Shown: one piece after another, positions 34,760 to 43,142 of the stretch | Layout: each line of letters begins with the position of its first letter | How positions within the stretch are numbered: position 1 is the stretch's first letter | Made by a program: the position numbers and the translations under genes | Notes under the pieces: generated by a model | What the model saw: the letters and a program-made list of their open reading frames with translations, nothing else | Told to the model about the DNA's origin: nothing | The model's database searches: none | Source: Actinomyces oris | GTDB lineage: Bacteria > Actinomycetota > Actinomycetes > Actinomycetales > Actinomycetaceae | Length of the DNA stretch: 64,000 bases | Assembly (NCBI RefSeq): GCF_006546825.1 | Contig: NZ_VICC01000001.1 | Coordinates: forward strand, 374,191 to 438,190 | Reading direction: 5' to 3'

Positions 34760-37146
34760 GACTTCTCCGCGTGGGCCTTGTGCGGGATGAGGGCCGGGTC
34801 GCCCACCTGCTCGTACTCCCGGGAGACCTTCTTCATGAGCGAGGAGGCGATCATCGTCTCGGGCGCGTAGAAGTTGGACTCCTGGTACGGGTCCTCCGAC
34901 GTCGTCGTGTCCAGGTTGCGGAGCGTCTGGACGATGCGGATGAGGGCGCAGACCATGACGAAGGCCACCATGACCAGGAAGATGATCGACAGCGTCCCCT
35001 GAATCATCGTGTTGCGCACGATCGCCCGGGTCTCCTCGATCTTGGCCGGGTCGGTGAGTGTGCCCAGCTTGGCCACGGCCTCCTGATGCTGCTGGAAGTA
35101 GCCCACGAGCGGGTCGCTGGAGAAGATCTTCTGCCATGAGGCCGTGAAGGTGACGGCCGTGTCGAAGACCAGCGGGATCGCGGGGATCCACACCCACTTC
35201 GTGTAGCCCTTGCGCACCACCATGACGGTGACCACCAGAAGCGCCACGGCCGCGATGAGCTGGTTGGCGATACCGAACAGCGGGTAGAGCGTCTGGATGC
35301 CGCCGCGCGGGTCGGTGACACCCATGAGGAGCAGCGCCCCCCACGAGGCGACGACGACCGCCGTGGTCCCCCAGGCGCCCACGTGCCAGGACGGGTCCTT
35401 GAACTTGGGGAAGGCGTTGCCCAGCGCGTCGGAGAGCTGGAAGCGGGCCACGCGGGTGACGGCGTCGACGGCCGAGAGGATGAACAGGGCCTCGAACATG
35501 ATGGCGAAGTGGTACCAGAAGCCCATCATGGCCCGGCCTCCGCCGATCTGGTGGAGGATGTGGGCGATGCCCACCGACAGGGTGGGGGCGCCGCCGGTGC
35601 GCGAGACGACGTTGGGCTCGCCGACGTCACTGGCCAGGCGCTCCAGGGCCTCAGCGCCCGTGTAGGTCTTGGGGTTGCCGTTGTCGTCCCAGGAGTCCCA
35701 CTCGGGAGTGGGCTTGTGGCCCTGGGCGTCGGTGACGCCGAGGTTGCCGACGGCGACCTCGGCGAGCTTCTCGCAGTGGTGCTCGGGGTCGTCGGTGGTC
35801 TTGCAGGGGGCCGCGGCCACCGTCTCGGGGCCGGCGAGCTTATTCATGGTCGCCGTCGAGGTGTTCATGGAGAAGTAGATGCCCGGGCTCAGCGAGACCG
35901 CGGCGGCCAGCGCCATGATGGCCACGAAGGACTCCATGAGCATGCCGCCGTAGCCGATCATGCGGACCTGAGTCTCCTTCTCCACCATCTTGGGGCTGGT
36001 GCCCGAGGCGACCATGGCGTGCATGCCGGACAGGGCGCCGCAGGCGATGGTGATGAACAGGAAGGGGAAGAGGGTGCCGGCGAAGACCGGGCCCGCGGTG
36101 TTGAAGGCGAATTCGGTGACGGCGGACATCTCCACCAGGGGGCGCACGATGATGATGCCCAGGGCCAGGATCGTGATGGTGCCGACCTTCATGAAGGTCG
36201 ACAGGTAGTCGCGCGGGGTGAGCAGGACCCACACCGGCAGGACCGCGGCCAGGAAGCCGTAGATGATCATGGCCCACACCAGGGTCTTGGGGGACAGGTG
36301 CAGGTAGTGGCCCAGGGGTGACTCGGCCACCCAGCGCCCGCCGATGATGACGGCGATGAGCAGGCCGAAGCCGACGAAGGAGACCTGCGTGATCTTGCCG
36401 GGCTGGACGAAGCGCAGCCACAGGCCCATCCCGATGGCGATCGGGATGGTCATGCCCACCGAGAAGACGCCCCAGGGGGAGGCGGCCAGGGCGTTGACGC
36501 AGACCATGGCCAGGACCGCCAGGACGATCATGAGCATGACGAAGACGACGATGGTCGCCACGATGCCGCCGATCCGGCCGATCTCGTCAGTGGCCATCTG
36601 GCCCAGGGAGCGGCCGCCGCGGCGCATGGAGAAGAACAGGACGAGCATGTCCTGGACGGCGCCGGCCACGAGCACGCCGATGATGATCCACAGGGTGCCG
36701 GGCAGGTAGCCCATCTGGGCGGCCAGGACCGGGCCGACCAGCGGGCCGGCGCCGGCGATGGCCGCGAAGTGGTGGCCGTAGAGGACGACGCGGTGGGTGG
36801 GGTCGAAATCGCGCCCGTTGTTGATGCGCTCGGCCGGGGTGGCGTTGGTGTCGTCGGGGCGCATGATGCGCCGCTGGATGTAAAGGGCGTAGAAGCGGTA
36901 CCCGATCGCGTAGGTGCACACGGCGGTGACCACGAACCAGATGGTGTTGACGTGCTCGCCGCGCACGACCGCCAGCATCCACCACCCCAGGACGCCCAGG
37001 GCGGTAATGGCCACCCATGTGGCGATCCGAGCGGGTGTCCATCGATTGTCAGGATGTATGCCGACGGGGACGCCGTCGGCGTTGCGGATGATCCGCTTCT
37101 CCTCCTCCGGTGAGTAGGTCGGCAGAGAGGCTTCTTTCTGGGGCAT
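34756..37146 (-). CDS. cstA: CstA-family carbon starvation / pyruvate transporter
   Basis: This 796-residue membrane protein belongs to the CstA family, which imports pyruvate (and has been linked to peptides) during carbon limitation. The signature region GHHFAAIAGAGPLVGPVLAAQ is present, with about sixteen to eighteen membrane segments. A hydrophilic loop of roughly 90 residues (including DDPEHHCEKL) lies outside the core before GGAPTLSVGIAHIL. ATG 37146 (MPQKEASLP) is preferred; the open frame extends 31 codons further to 37239 and other starts are possible. It is divergent from the AspT-type transporter gene. Confidence 0.92.
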   Translation of the reverse strand: MPQKEASLPTYSPEEEKRIIRNADGVPVGIHPDNRWTPARIATWVAITALGVLGWWMLAVVRGEHVNTIWFVVTAVCTYAIGYRFYALYIQRRIMRPDDTNATPAERINNGRDFDPTHRVVLYGHHFAAIAGAGPLVGPVLAAQMGYLPGTLWIIIGVLVAGAVQDMLVLFFSMRRGGRSLGQMATDEIGRIGGIVATIVVFVMLMIVLAVLAMVCVNALAASPWGVFSVGMTIPIAIGMGLWLRFVQPGKITQVSFVGFGLLIAVIIGGRWVAESPLGHYLHLSPKTLVWAMIIYGFLAAVLPVWVLLTPRDYLSTFMKVGTITILALGIIIVRPLVEMSAVTEFAFNTAGPVFAGTLFPFLFITIACGALSGMHAMVASGTSPKMVEKETQVRMIGYGGMLMESFVAIMALAAAVSLSPGIYFSMNTSTATMNKLAGPETVAAAPCKTTDDPEHHCEKLAEVAVGNLGVTDAQGHKPTPEWDSWDDNGNPKTYTGAEALERLASDVGEPNVVSRTGGAPTLSVGIAHILHQIGGGRAMMGFWYHFAIMFEALFILSAVDAVTRVARFQLSDALGNAFPKFKDPSWHVGAWGTTAVVVASWGALLLMGVTDPRGGIQTLYPLFGIANQLIAAVALLVVTVMVVRKGYTKWVWIPAIPLVFDTAVTFTASWQKIFSSDPLVGYFQQHQEAVAKLGTLTDPAKIEETRAIVRNTMIQGTLSIIFLVMVAFVMVCALIRIVQTLRNLDTTTSEDPYQESNFYAPETMIASSLMKKVSREYEQVGDPALIPHKAHAEKS

Positions 37147-37405
37147 CGGGATTCCGTTCTCGTCGTCGAGAAAAGGTGTGACGTCATCGTCTCCGGTGAC
37201 TCTCCCAGGGTATTCCTCCTGGTGGCGGAAAGGAAGCAATCGTGAGACCGATGGCGGGGCGTTCGTCTTTCTGCTCCGATATCAGCACCATTTATCCCAC
37301 CTATTGAATAATGCTTCCGGTGGCCGCTTCGCGGCCTCGCGCATGACGCCGGCGGGCCCGAGCCGAGACCGGTGCGCGGGGTTCGGGGTGCCCGGGGCCT
37401 GCGAC

Positions 37406-37411
37406 TACCCT
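37406..37411 (+). promoter_or_regulatory. Candidate -10 box for leaderless AspT-type gene
   Basis: TACCCT lies exactly six bases before GTG 37418, the same spacing as at other starts in this window. Confidence 0.45.
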
Positions 37412-37417
37412 GGCGTC

Positions 37418-39001
37418 GTGTCCGTGCTCCATCCCGTCCTCGACGTCCTCGCGCAGGCGCCGATCCTCACCGTCTTCCTCGTCATCGGCCTGGGGACCGC
37501 CGCCGGGCAGATCCCGCTGGGGCCGATCCGCTTCGGCGCGGCCGGGGCGCTCTTCGTGGGCCTCGCGGTGGGCGCCCTCGACCCCCGGCTCGGTGCCGAT
37601 CTGACTCTGCTGCGCAGCCTCGGCCTGGCGCTGTTCTGCTACACCGTGGGCCTGGGCGCCGGCAACACCTTCTTCCGCGACCTGCGCAGACAGCTGCCGC
37701 TCATGGCCCTGTGCGTCGTCGCGCTCGTGATCGCCGGCGCGGCGGGCGGCCTCTACTCCCACCTGACCGGGGTGAGCCCCGCCATGGACTCCGGCGCCTA
37801 CGCGGGGGCCCTGACCTCACCGGTGCTCGACGCCGCCATCGAGGCGGCCGGTACCCAGGAGCCTGCCGTCGGCTACGCCCTGGCCTACCCCGTGGGCGTC
37901 GCCGTCGCCATCCTCATCGTGGCCGGGGTCGTGGGGCGCACCTGGCCCGGGCGACGCGACCCGCGGCCCGCCAGCGCCGACGGCATCACCGCCACCAGCG
38001 TCTACCTCCTCCAGCGGGTGGCCCTGGGCGAGATGAAGGCCTTCAAGGAGGGCCGCATCCGCATCTCCTACCTGGAGCGCGACGGCGAGACCCGGGTCGT
38101 GGCCCCCGGTGAGGAGCTGCTGCCCGGGGACAAGGTCGTCATCGTCGGGGCGCCGGCCGCCGTCGAGTCCGCCATGCACGACCTGGGCACCGGGCTCCAC
38201 AACTGCCTGGCCAAGGACCGCACCGCCGTCGACTTCCGGCGCCTGACCGTCTCCTCGACGCGGGTGGCCGGGCGCACGATCGCCGAGGTGGACATGCCTG
38301 GGCGCTTCCAGGGCGTCATCACCCGCGTCAAGCGCGGTGACCTGGACCTGCTGGCCCGCGAGGACCTTGTCCTGGAGCTCGGCGACCGGGTGCTGGCGGT
38401 CGTCCCCAGCGACGAGCTGGAGAAGGCCGCCGACTGGTTCGGCGACTCCGAGCGCTCCATCGCCCAGATCGACGCCTTCTCCGTCGGGGCAGGCATGGCG
38501 CTCGGCGTGCTCCTGGGGCTGGTGGCGATCCCGCTGCCCGGCGGCATCACGCTGCGGCTCGGGGTGGCGGCCGGGCCGCTCGTCGTCGGCATGATCCTGG
38601 GGTGGGTGGGGCGCACCGGACCCTTCGTGTGGGGGCTGCCGCACGCCGCCAACTCCACCATCCGCCAGCTGGGGCTGCTGTTCTTCCTGGCCGCGATCGG
38701 GCTGGCCTCGGGGCCGGACTTCGCGGCCTCGGCCTTCTCGATGACGGGACTCAAGGTGGGGGTGCTCGCCGCGCTCATCGTGGTGGTCAACGCGATCGTC
38801 CTGCTGGCCGGGGCGCGGTGGGCCGGGGTGTCCGCGCAGCGCGCCTCCGGCGGCCTGGCCGGGCTCGTCGGGCAGCCCGCGATCCTCGCCTTCGCCCTGT
38901 CCAAACGCGATGACGAGCGCATCGAGGCCGGCTACGCGACCCTGTTCGCCCTGGCCATCGTCGTCAAGATCGTCATGGTCCAGGTCCTCGTGGCGCTGTA
39001 G
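37418..39001 (+). CDS. AspT/YidE-family transporter with TrkA-C domains
   Basis: This 527-residue protein resembles the aspartate:alanine exchanger (AAE) family. Two hydrophobic halves of about five segments each (first from residue 1 to 185, second from about 360 to the end) flank a soluble middle with two TrkA-C domains (begins EMKAFKEGRIRISYLERDG; the second begins VAGRTIAEVDMPG). The half-repeat motif GLALFCYTVGLGAG in the first half is echoed by LFFLAAIGLASG in the second. The substrate is unknown; a dicarboxylate or amino acid exchange is possible. GTG 37418 is chosen because a TACCCT hexamer lies six bases upstream and hydrophobic family sequence begins there. Confidence 0.87.
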   Translation: MSVLHPVLDVLAQAPILTVFLVIGLGTAAGQIPLGPIRFGAAGALFVGLAVGALDPRLGADLTLLRSLGLALFCYTVGLGAGNTFFRDLRRQLPLMALCVVALVIAGAAGGLYSHLTGVSPAMDSGAYAGALTSPVLDAAIEAAGTQEPAVGYALAYPVGVAVAILIVAGVVGRTWPGRRDPRPASADGITATSVYLLQRVALGEMKAFKEGRIRISYLERDGETRVVAPGEELLPGDKVVIVGAPAAVESAMHDLGTGLHNCLAKDRTAVDFRRLTVSSTRVAGRTIAEVDMPGRFQGVITRVKRGDLDLLAREDLVLELGDRVLAVVPSDELEKAADWFGDSERSIAQIDAFSVGAGMALGVLLGLVAIPLPGGITLRLGVAAGPLVVGMILGWVGRTGPFVWGLPHAANSTIRQLGLLFFLAAIGLASGPDFAASAFSMTGLKVGVLAALIVVVNAIVLLAGARWAGVSAQRASGGLAGLVGQPAILAFALSKRDDERIEAGYATLFALAIVVKIVMVQVLVAL

Positions 39002-39111
39002 GCGCGGATCCTGGTGGTGGGCGGGGGAGTGCCTCCGGGGCCGCCGGATCCGGGCGGCGGTGCACGAAGGAGCGCTTCTTGGGTGGTCGGAGCCGGTCCG
39101 AGTGAGCCCTG

Positions 39112-39233
39112 GTGTCCACATCGGTGACAAAGAAGCCTGTGGCTCGATGAGGCCGTCAATAGAACCGCGGAATCATGCGGTTTCTTGGCGGCGGTGTGTA
39201 CCCGGAGCCCGCCTTTGTCTCCGATGTGGACAC
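39112..39233. mobile_element. 122-bp miniature inverted-repeat element, diverged copy
   Basis: Ends GTGTCCACATCGGTGACAAA and TTTGTCTCCGATGTGGACAC are inverted repeats. The length is exactly 122 bases and the centre GAATCATGCGGTTTCT matches that of the copies at 61482 and 63628. It fills most of the gap between the AspT-type gene and the CMD gene. Confidence 0.75.
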
Positions 39234-39285
39234 GCACGCGTCTTTCGCTGTCTGCTGTGGCCGTGCGACGGGGCGGTGCGGACGA

Positions 39286-39714
39286 TCAGTCGGTCGCGTC
39301 GCGCCCGGCGAAGACCTCGCGGGCCACGAAAGTGGCGTTGAGCGCCCGCGGGAAACCGGCGTAGACCGAGGCGTGCAGGATCGCCTCGACGATCTCCTCA
39401 CGGGTCAGCCCCACGTTGAGGGCGGCTCCGATGTGGATCCTCAGCTGCGGCTCGCAGCCGCCCAGCGCCGTGAGCACGCCAATCGTGACGAGCTGACGGC
39501 TGCGCGGGTCCAGGCCGGGGCGGGAGTAGACGTCCCCGAAGCCGAAGGCTGCGATGTGGTGGCCAAGTGCCGGGCTGATGTCCGCCAGCGAGTCGATGAC
39601 GGCCTGGGCGGCCTCGCCGTCGACCGAGCGGGCGACCTCCAGGCCGCGCTCGCGCCGCGCCAGGTTCTCGGGGCTGGTGACGTCGTGCTGTGGGTGAGAG
39701 GTTTCAGCGGTCAT
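39286..39714 (-). CDS. Carboxymuconolactone decarboxylase family protein
   Basis: This 142-residue protein has the CMD fold: RSRQLVTIGVLTALGGCEPQ, then HIGAALNVGLTREEIVEAIL and YAGFPRALNA. Members act as decarboxylases or thiol-dependent peroxide-reducing enzymes. Only one cysteine is seen in the core, so an AhpD-like CxxC mechanism is unlikely. The gene starts at ATG 39714 overlapping the stop of the MerR regulator by four bases, so it is co-expressed with and probably controlled by that regulator. Confidence 0.88.
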   Translation of the reverse strand: MTAETSHPQHDVTSPENLARRERGLEVARSVDGEAAQAVIDSLADISPALGHHIAAFGFGDVYSRPGLDPRSRQLVTIGVLTALGGCEPQLRIHIGAALNVGLTREEIVEAILHASVYAGFPRALNATFVAREVFAGRDATD

Positions 39715-40256
39715 GAGGGGTTCTCCTTGTCAGTGCTGGAAATGTTGGTGTTGGGGGTGTTGATGTTGTCCGGGACGGCCTGCCCCTCCAGCTCCCGTGT
39801 GTAGGCGGCGATCTTGTAGTCGGTGGCGGCCAGCGCCAGCCGGAGCTCGTCGATCCGGGCTCGCAGCCCCTCACGGTGCTCGGTGAGCAGAGCCAGGCGC
39901 TCGGGCACCGTGTCCCGACCGGCTTCGACCAGTTCGATGTAGCGCCGCAGGTCGCGGATCGGCATGCCTGAGGTCCGCATCCGGGTGAGGAACACCAGAC
40001 GCCGCACGGCCGCGGCGTCGTAATGACGGTGTCCGGAGGCGTCACGGTCCACCCGCACGAGCCCGATCCGCTCGTAGTAGCGCAGCGTGTGGACGCTGAC
40101 CCCGAGGCGGTCGGCGGTGGTAGCGATGTCCCATCCGGTCGCACCGGGCCCGTCTGTAGGCCCGAGGTTGTCGCTGCGTGGGATGGAGGCGAGCCGCAGC
40201 GCCTCGCGGAGCCGGGCGTCGTCGGGCTCGCCGCCTGGAGCAGTTGGGCTGGTCAT
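39711..40256 (-). CDS. MerR-family transcriptional regulator
   Basis: This 181-residue regulator has a winged helix near residues 43-75 (TTADRLGVSVHTLRYYERIG, then SGHRHYD) and a long dimerisation helix with ELVEAGRDTVPERLALLTEH. No Cys-rich metal site is visible, so it probably senses an organic or redox signal. The N-terminal 40 residues are an unusual extension for the family. Its own promoter has the overlong 19-bp spacer with a central palindrome that MerR proteins twist to activate. The ATG lies seven bases after the -10 box, so the mRNA may be leaderless. Confidence 0.92.
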   Translation of the reverse strand: MTSPTAPGGEPDDARLREALRLASIPRSDNLGPTDGPGATGWDIATTADRLGVSVHTLRYYERIGLVRVDRDASGHRHYDAAAVRRLVFLTRMRTSGMPIRDLRRYIELVEAGRDTVPERLALLTEHREGLRARIDELRLALAATDYKIAAYTRELEGQAVPDNINTPNTNISSTDKENPS

Positions 40257-40263
40257 GGGGCAG

Positions 40264-40294
40264 ACCGTAGGACTTCGAGCGCGCTCGAAGGCAA
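40264..40294 (-). promoter_or_regulatory. MerR-type promoter with 19-bp spacer and operator palindrome
   Basis: On the minus strand the -35 TTGCCT (40294-40289) and -10 TACGGT (40269-40264) are 19 bases apart, and the perfect palindrome TTCGAGCGCGCTCGAA (40274-40289) overlaps the spacer. This is the classic architecture for MerR-family activation, seven bases before the regulator's own ATG. Confidence 0.8.
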
Positions 40295-40333
40295 GAATGC
40301 TCGGAGTGGCGGCTCCGGGCGGCGGCGCGGGGA

Positions 40334-40339
40334 TAGCCT
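40334..40339 (+). promoter_or_regulatory. Candidate -10 box for leaderless thiamine-binding gene
   Basis: TAGCCT lies six bases before ATG 40346. Confidence 0.45.
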
Positions 40340-40345
40340 GGCCGC

Positions 40346-40654
40346 ATGCTTGTCGCCTTCTCCGTGTCCCCGACCACCACTGACGCGCCCGACGGGTCTG
40401 TCTCCGAGGCGGTGGCCCGAGCCGTGCGCGTGGTGCGCGACTCCGGCCTGCCTTATGAGACGATCTCGATGTTCACCACGGTCGAGGGTGAGTGGGACGA
40501 GTGCATGGACGTGGTCAAGCGGGCCTGCGAGGCGGTCGCCGAGGTGAGTCCGCGCGTGGTGCTCGTCCTCAAGGCCGACATCCGCCCCGGCTGGACCGGC
40601 CAGATGACCGCGAAGGTCGAGCGCGTCGAGGCCCGCCTGCGCCAGGCCGACTGA
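40346..40654 (+). CDS. MTH1187/YkoF-like thiamine-binding protein
   Basis: This 102-residue protein matches the small thiamine-binding family (DUF77, MTH1187): MLVAFSVSPTT at the start, SGLPYETISMFTTVEGEWDE in the middle and SPRVVLVLKADIRPG near the end. Members form tetramers of ferredoxin-like folds that bind thiamine or its precursors in the cytoplasm. It is divergent from the MerR regulator and has its own -10-like box. Just downstream lies a palindromic repeat that could terminate it. Confidence 0.85.
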   Translation: MLVAFSVSPTTTDAPDGSVSEAVARAVRVVRDSGLPYETISMFTTVEGEWDECMDVVKRACEAVAEVSPRVVLVLKADIRPGWTGQMTAKVERVEARLRQAD

Positions 40655-40668
40655 GCGCGCCCGGCAAA

Positions 40669-40728
40669 TCGACCAAAACTTCAAAAACGACGCGGCTCCG
40701 AGTCGATTCTGAAGATTCTGTCGAAGTG
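40669..40728. repeat. Palindromic intergenic repeat, family D copy 2
   Basis: TCGACCAAAACTTCA...ACGAC is mirrored by GTCGATTCTGAAGATTCTGTCGA around GCGGCTCCGA. It lies between the convergent thiamine-binding gene and mtnN, where it could terminate both. Confidence 0.65.
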
Positions 40729-40763
40729 TGGGTGGGGAGGGAGGCGCGAGCGGCGTCAGCGAC

Positions 40764-41507
40764 TCAGCTGAGCAGGGCCAAGACGACGGCGGCGCTGCGG
40801 GCGGCGGCCTCCTCGGCGGCGATGTGGAAGTCCTGGCCCGCCTCGGGGCCGCACAGGTCGGACACGCCGCGCACCGAGACGAAGGGGACGCCGGTTCCGG
40901 CCGCCACCTGCGCCAGCGCCGTCGACTCCATGTCGGTGCTCAGTGCCGCGGGGAAGACCTCGCGGGTGTCGGCGACGTTCGCGGCCGTCACGAAGGAGTT
41001 GCCGGCCAGCATCTGACCGACGCGCAGTCGCGCCGAGCCCGACGACGCCGTGGCGCCGCGCAGGGCCTCCTGGCCCACCTGCTCCAGGCGCTCCAGCAGG
41101 GCCGCATCCCCGGCGAAGGTCTCCGGCTGTCCCGGGGTCTGGCCGCGGGCGTAGCCGAAGGCGGTGGCGTCGGCGTCGGTGTAGGCCAGGCTCTCCGAGG
41201 CGCACACGTCGCCGACCTCGACCTGCCGGCCGAGCCCGCCGGTGGTTCCCGCCGAGATGACGGCGCTGGGGCGGACCTGAGCCAGGACCGTCGCCAGCGC
41301 GCTCGCGGCCGCCACGAGCCCGATGCCGCTGCGCACCACGATGAGCTCGCGCTCGTCGCCGGGAAGCTGGAGGGACCAGGCGCGTGCGGCTCCCGGCAGG
41401 ATCGGCGCCTGGGCTGCCTCGCGCTCGGGCAGGGCGTCCAGGAAGGGCTGGACCTCCTCGGCCATAGCGCAGGAGACAATGACGGGTGCGGCACTGGTGC
41501 GACTCAC
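40764..41507 (-). CDS. mtnN: 5'-methylthioadenosine/S-adenosylhomocysteine nucleosidase
   Basis: This 247-residue enzyme removes adenine from MTA and SAH, giving S-ribosylhomocysteine, the substrate of LuxS encoded at 48 kb. Family features are GIGLVAAASALATVL, SAGTTGGLG, the ribose-binding DMESTALAQVA and the late SVRGVSDLCG with the catalytic Asp. It is slightly longer than E. coli Pfs. The GTG start at 41507 has TAGGCT six bases upstream on the minus strand, so it is probably leaderless. It is separated from luxS by about 6.5 kb. Confidence 0.9.
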   Translation of the reverse strand: MSRTSAAPVIVSCAMAEEVQPFLDALPEREAAQAPILPGAARAWSLQLPGDERELIVVRSGIGLVAAASALATVLAQVRPSAVISAGTTGGLGRQVEVGDVCASESLAYTDADATAFGYARGQTPGQPETFAGDAALLERLEQVGQEALRGATASSGSARLRVGQMLAGNSFVTAANVADTREVFPAALSTDMESTALAQVAAGTGVPFVSVRGVSDLCGPEAGQDFHIAAEEAAARSAAVVLALLS

Positions 41508-41513
41508 ACGCCG

Positions 41514-41519
41514 AGCCTA
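41514..41519 (-). promoter_or_regulatory. Candidate -10 box for leaderless mtnN
   Basis: TAGGCT on the minus strand lies exactly six bases before the GTG start at 41507. Confidence 0.5.
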
Positions 41520-41543
41520 CAGGGGCGGCCGAGCCCTGAAAGC

Positions 41544-41663
41544 GTCCAGAGGGGACGGCTTTGACGGCCGATCGCAGCCACTATCAGGAAGTAACAGGGC
41601 GATGACCTGGGCTTTTGTAGACCGCGGTGCGGGTGTCGTGATTCAAAGTCGTCCCAGATGGAC
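41544..41663. mobile_element. 120-bp miniature inverted-repeat element, left copy
   Basis: The element starts GTCCAGAGGGGACGGCTTTG and ends CAAAGTCGTCCCAGATGGAC, an imperfect inverted pair. A near-identical copy lies at 42895-43014, and similarity continues about 25 bases past the right end in both. Together they bracket the AbiEi/DUF559-like gene. The rest of the gap (41664-41865) shows no gene. Confidence 0.75.
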
Positions 41664-41865
41664 AGAATCGCTGCATGGTGACTCTGCCGGTGTCGTTGCT
41701 CTGAAGACATGCTGCCGTCATACGTCCGCGGGTCAAGAGCTGGGGCGTCTGGTTCCCGGGCGGGGCAGATGCGGCGGGATGCGCCCGCCAACGATCCAGG
41801 TGACGGTTCCCTCCGGTTCGTCTGCCGTGCCCGTCGCACTCGGAACCTATGAGGTAAGAGTGCCA

Positions 41866-42819
41866 TCACCCTGCCTGGAGCGGGATGATCGGGGTGATCC
41901 CCATGCGCATGGCGATGGGGGCGACAATTTCGACCGTGCTGTGCTGGAGGACCTGTCGGCTAGTCAGACGCACTGGAACGTGACTCGCGGTGAGTGCGGC
42001 CTGGTCGCGCAGGTGGTCGTGCTCCCAGTCGAGATGGGAGGAGTGAAAGGCGTAGCCGTCCGTTTCGATGAGAAGTGCTGGGTGACTGTCTGCTCGAAGC
42101 GCCTTGGTGTCGGGCGTGAGACCGGGGATGAGGTCGTGTGGATGAGCTGTCAGCACCAGATCCACCTCTCCAACGCCCGGGACGAACACTGCCGTCGCCG
42201 GCCGGTATCCCGCCTCTTCCAGCTCGTAACGAGCGATCGTCTCCAGAAGAGAGCGGGCATCGGGGAGCGACCGCGACACAAGCGTGCGGGAGCGGTGGTT
42301 TCGCGGACCCCGTAGGAGGCTCTCAAGCTGAGAACGGGTCGTCAGACCAAGTCGAAGGGCCGCATCGAGCGCGATGAGTGCATCAAGCTCATCCGCACAA
42401 CGCAGGTAACAGATGAGTGCCGGCTCCACGGGTGCCACCGGTGCCGCATCTGCGGCGGGCAGAATGAGTCCACTCAACCGATGGGTGACGACGCGTCCGA
42501 TTGCGTCCGGTATGTGACCCTGGTTGCAGGGGATGGCGATATGCAACGTTGTGGGCGCTGATTGCAGCGGTAGGCCGTAGTGCCGCATCGCGTGGGCACA
42601 GGTGATGACACCCCTGATGCGTCGGCAGAGGATGAAACGAGGGTCGGCGCCCTTCAGCGCGGCCACGTGGTTCGGGTGAAGAGTGACGAGCCCGTCGGCG
42701 GCGGCTCGGGCAACCAGACGACGCTCGGTCCGCGTGCTGCACAGCGTGCTCAGGCGCGCTGCTCCCTGGTAAGCGGCGAGACGCGCCAGCAGTCCCTCGA
42801 TCCTGGATGACTTATCCAT
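41866..42819 (-). CDS. AbiEi-like antitoxin-type protein with DUF559 nuclease domain
   Basis: This 317-residue protein resembles the actinobacterial family annotated as type IV toxin-antitoxin AbiEi-like or DUF559. The N-terminal 70 residues form a likely winged helix. The C-terminal part has a Vsr/PD-(D/E)XK-like core: VFVPGVGEVDLVL, then LLIETDGYAFHSS, DHLRDQAALTASHVPVRLT. No AbiEii-type nucleotidyltransferase gene is adjacent, so an antitoxin role is unproven. Two 120-bp miniature elements flank the gene at 41544 and 42895, suggesting it moved or was captured as a unit. A perfect palindrome lies just before ATG 42819. Confidence 0.75.
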   Translation of the reverse strand: MDKSSRIEGLLARLAAYQGAARLSTLCSTRTERRLVARAAADGLVTLHPNHVAALKGADPRFILCRRIRGVITCAHAMRHYGLPLQSAPTTLHIAIPCNQGHIPDAIGRVVTHRLSGLILPAADAAPVAPVEPALICYLRCADELDALIALDAALRLGLTTRSQLESLLRGPRNHRSRTLVSRSLPDARSLLETIARYELEEAGYRPATAVFVPGVGEVDLVLTAHPHDLIPGLTPDTKALRADSHPALLIETDGYAFHSSHLDWEHDHLRDQAALTASHVPVRLTSRQVLQHSTVEIVAPIAMRMGITPIIPLQAG

Positions 42820-42825
42820 ACCTAA

Positions 42826-42842
42826 ATGATGTCAAACATCAT
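42826..42842 (-). promoter_or_regulatory. Palindromic operator before the AbiEi-like gene
   Basis: ATGATGT and ACATCAT are perfect inverted arms around CAA, seven bases before the start codon. An N-terminal winged helix in the protein makes autoregulation plausible. Confidence 0.55.
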
Positions 42843-42894
42843 CAAAACGCGCCTTGCTGGAGTGGGGGGTTGTGGACTGAGGTGTGTCCGTTTT

Positions 42895-43014
42895 GTCCAG
42901 AGGGGACGGCTTTGACGGCCGATCGCAGCCACTATCAGGAAGTAACAGGGCGATGACCTGGGCTTTTGTAGACCGCGGTGCGGGTGCCGTGATTCAAAGT
43001 CGTCCCATCTGGAC
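42895..43014. mobile_element. 120-bp miniature inverted-repeat element, right copy
   Basis: Same orientation as the copy at 41544 and nearly identical to it, with terminal repeats GTCCAGAGGGGACGGCTTTG and CAAAGTCGTCCCATCTGGAC. The remaining gap to the TetR gene (43015-43142) has no visible gene. Confidence 0.75.
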
Positions 43015-43142
43015 AGATTCGCCGCACGGCAACTCTGTCGAGGCGCTGTAGAGAGCGTGCAGTGGGGGTCGGTGGGGCGGTGGCCTTCTGTCGGGGTGGA
43101 ATCCTCGCTTCGCCAGGAGGCAAGCTCTGGTGTGGAGCGACG

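Noticed and set aside
41866..42819. Complete type IV toxin-antitoxin system
   Set aside because: No AbiEii-type toxin gene lies next to the AbiEi-like gene. Both neighbouring gaps hold only miniature elements.
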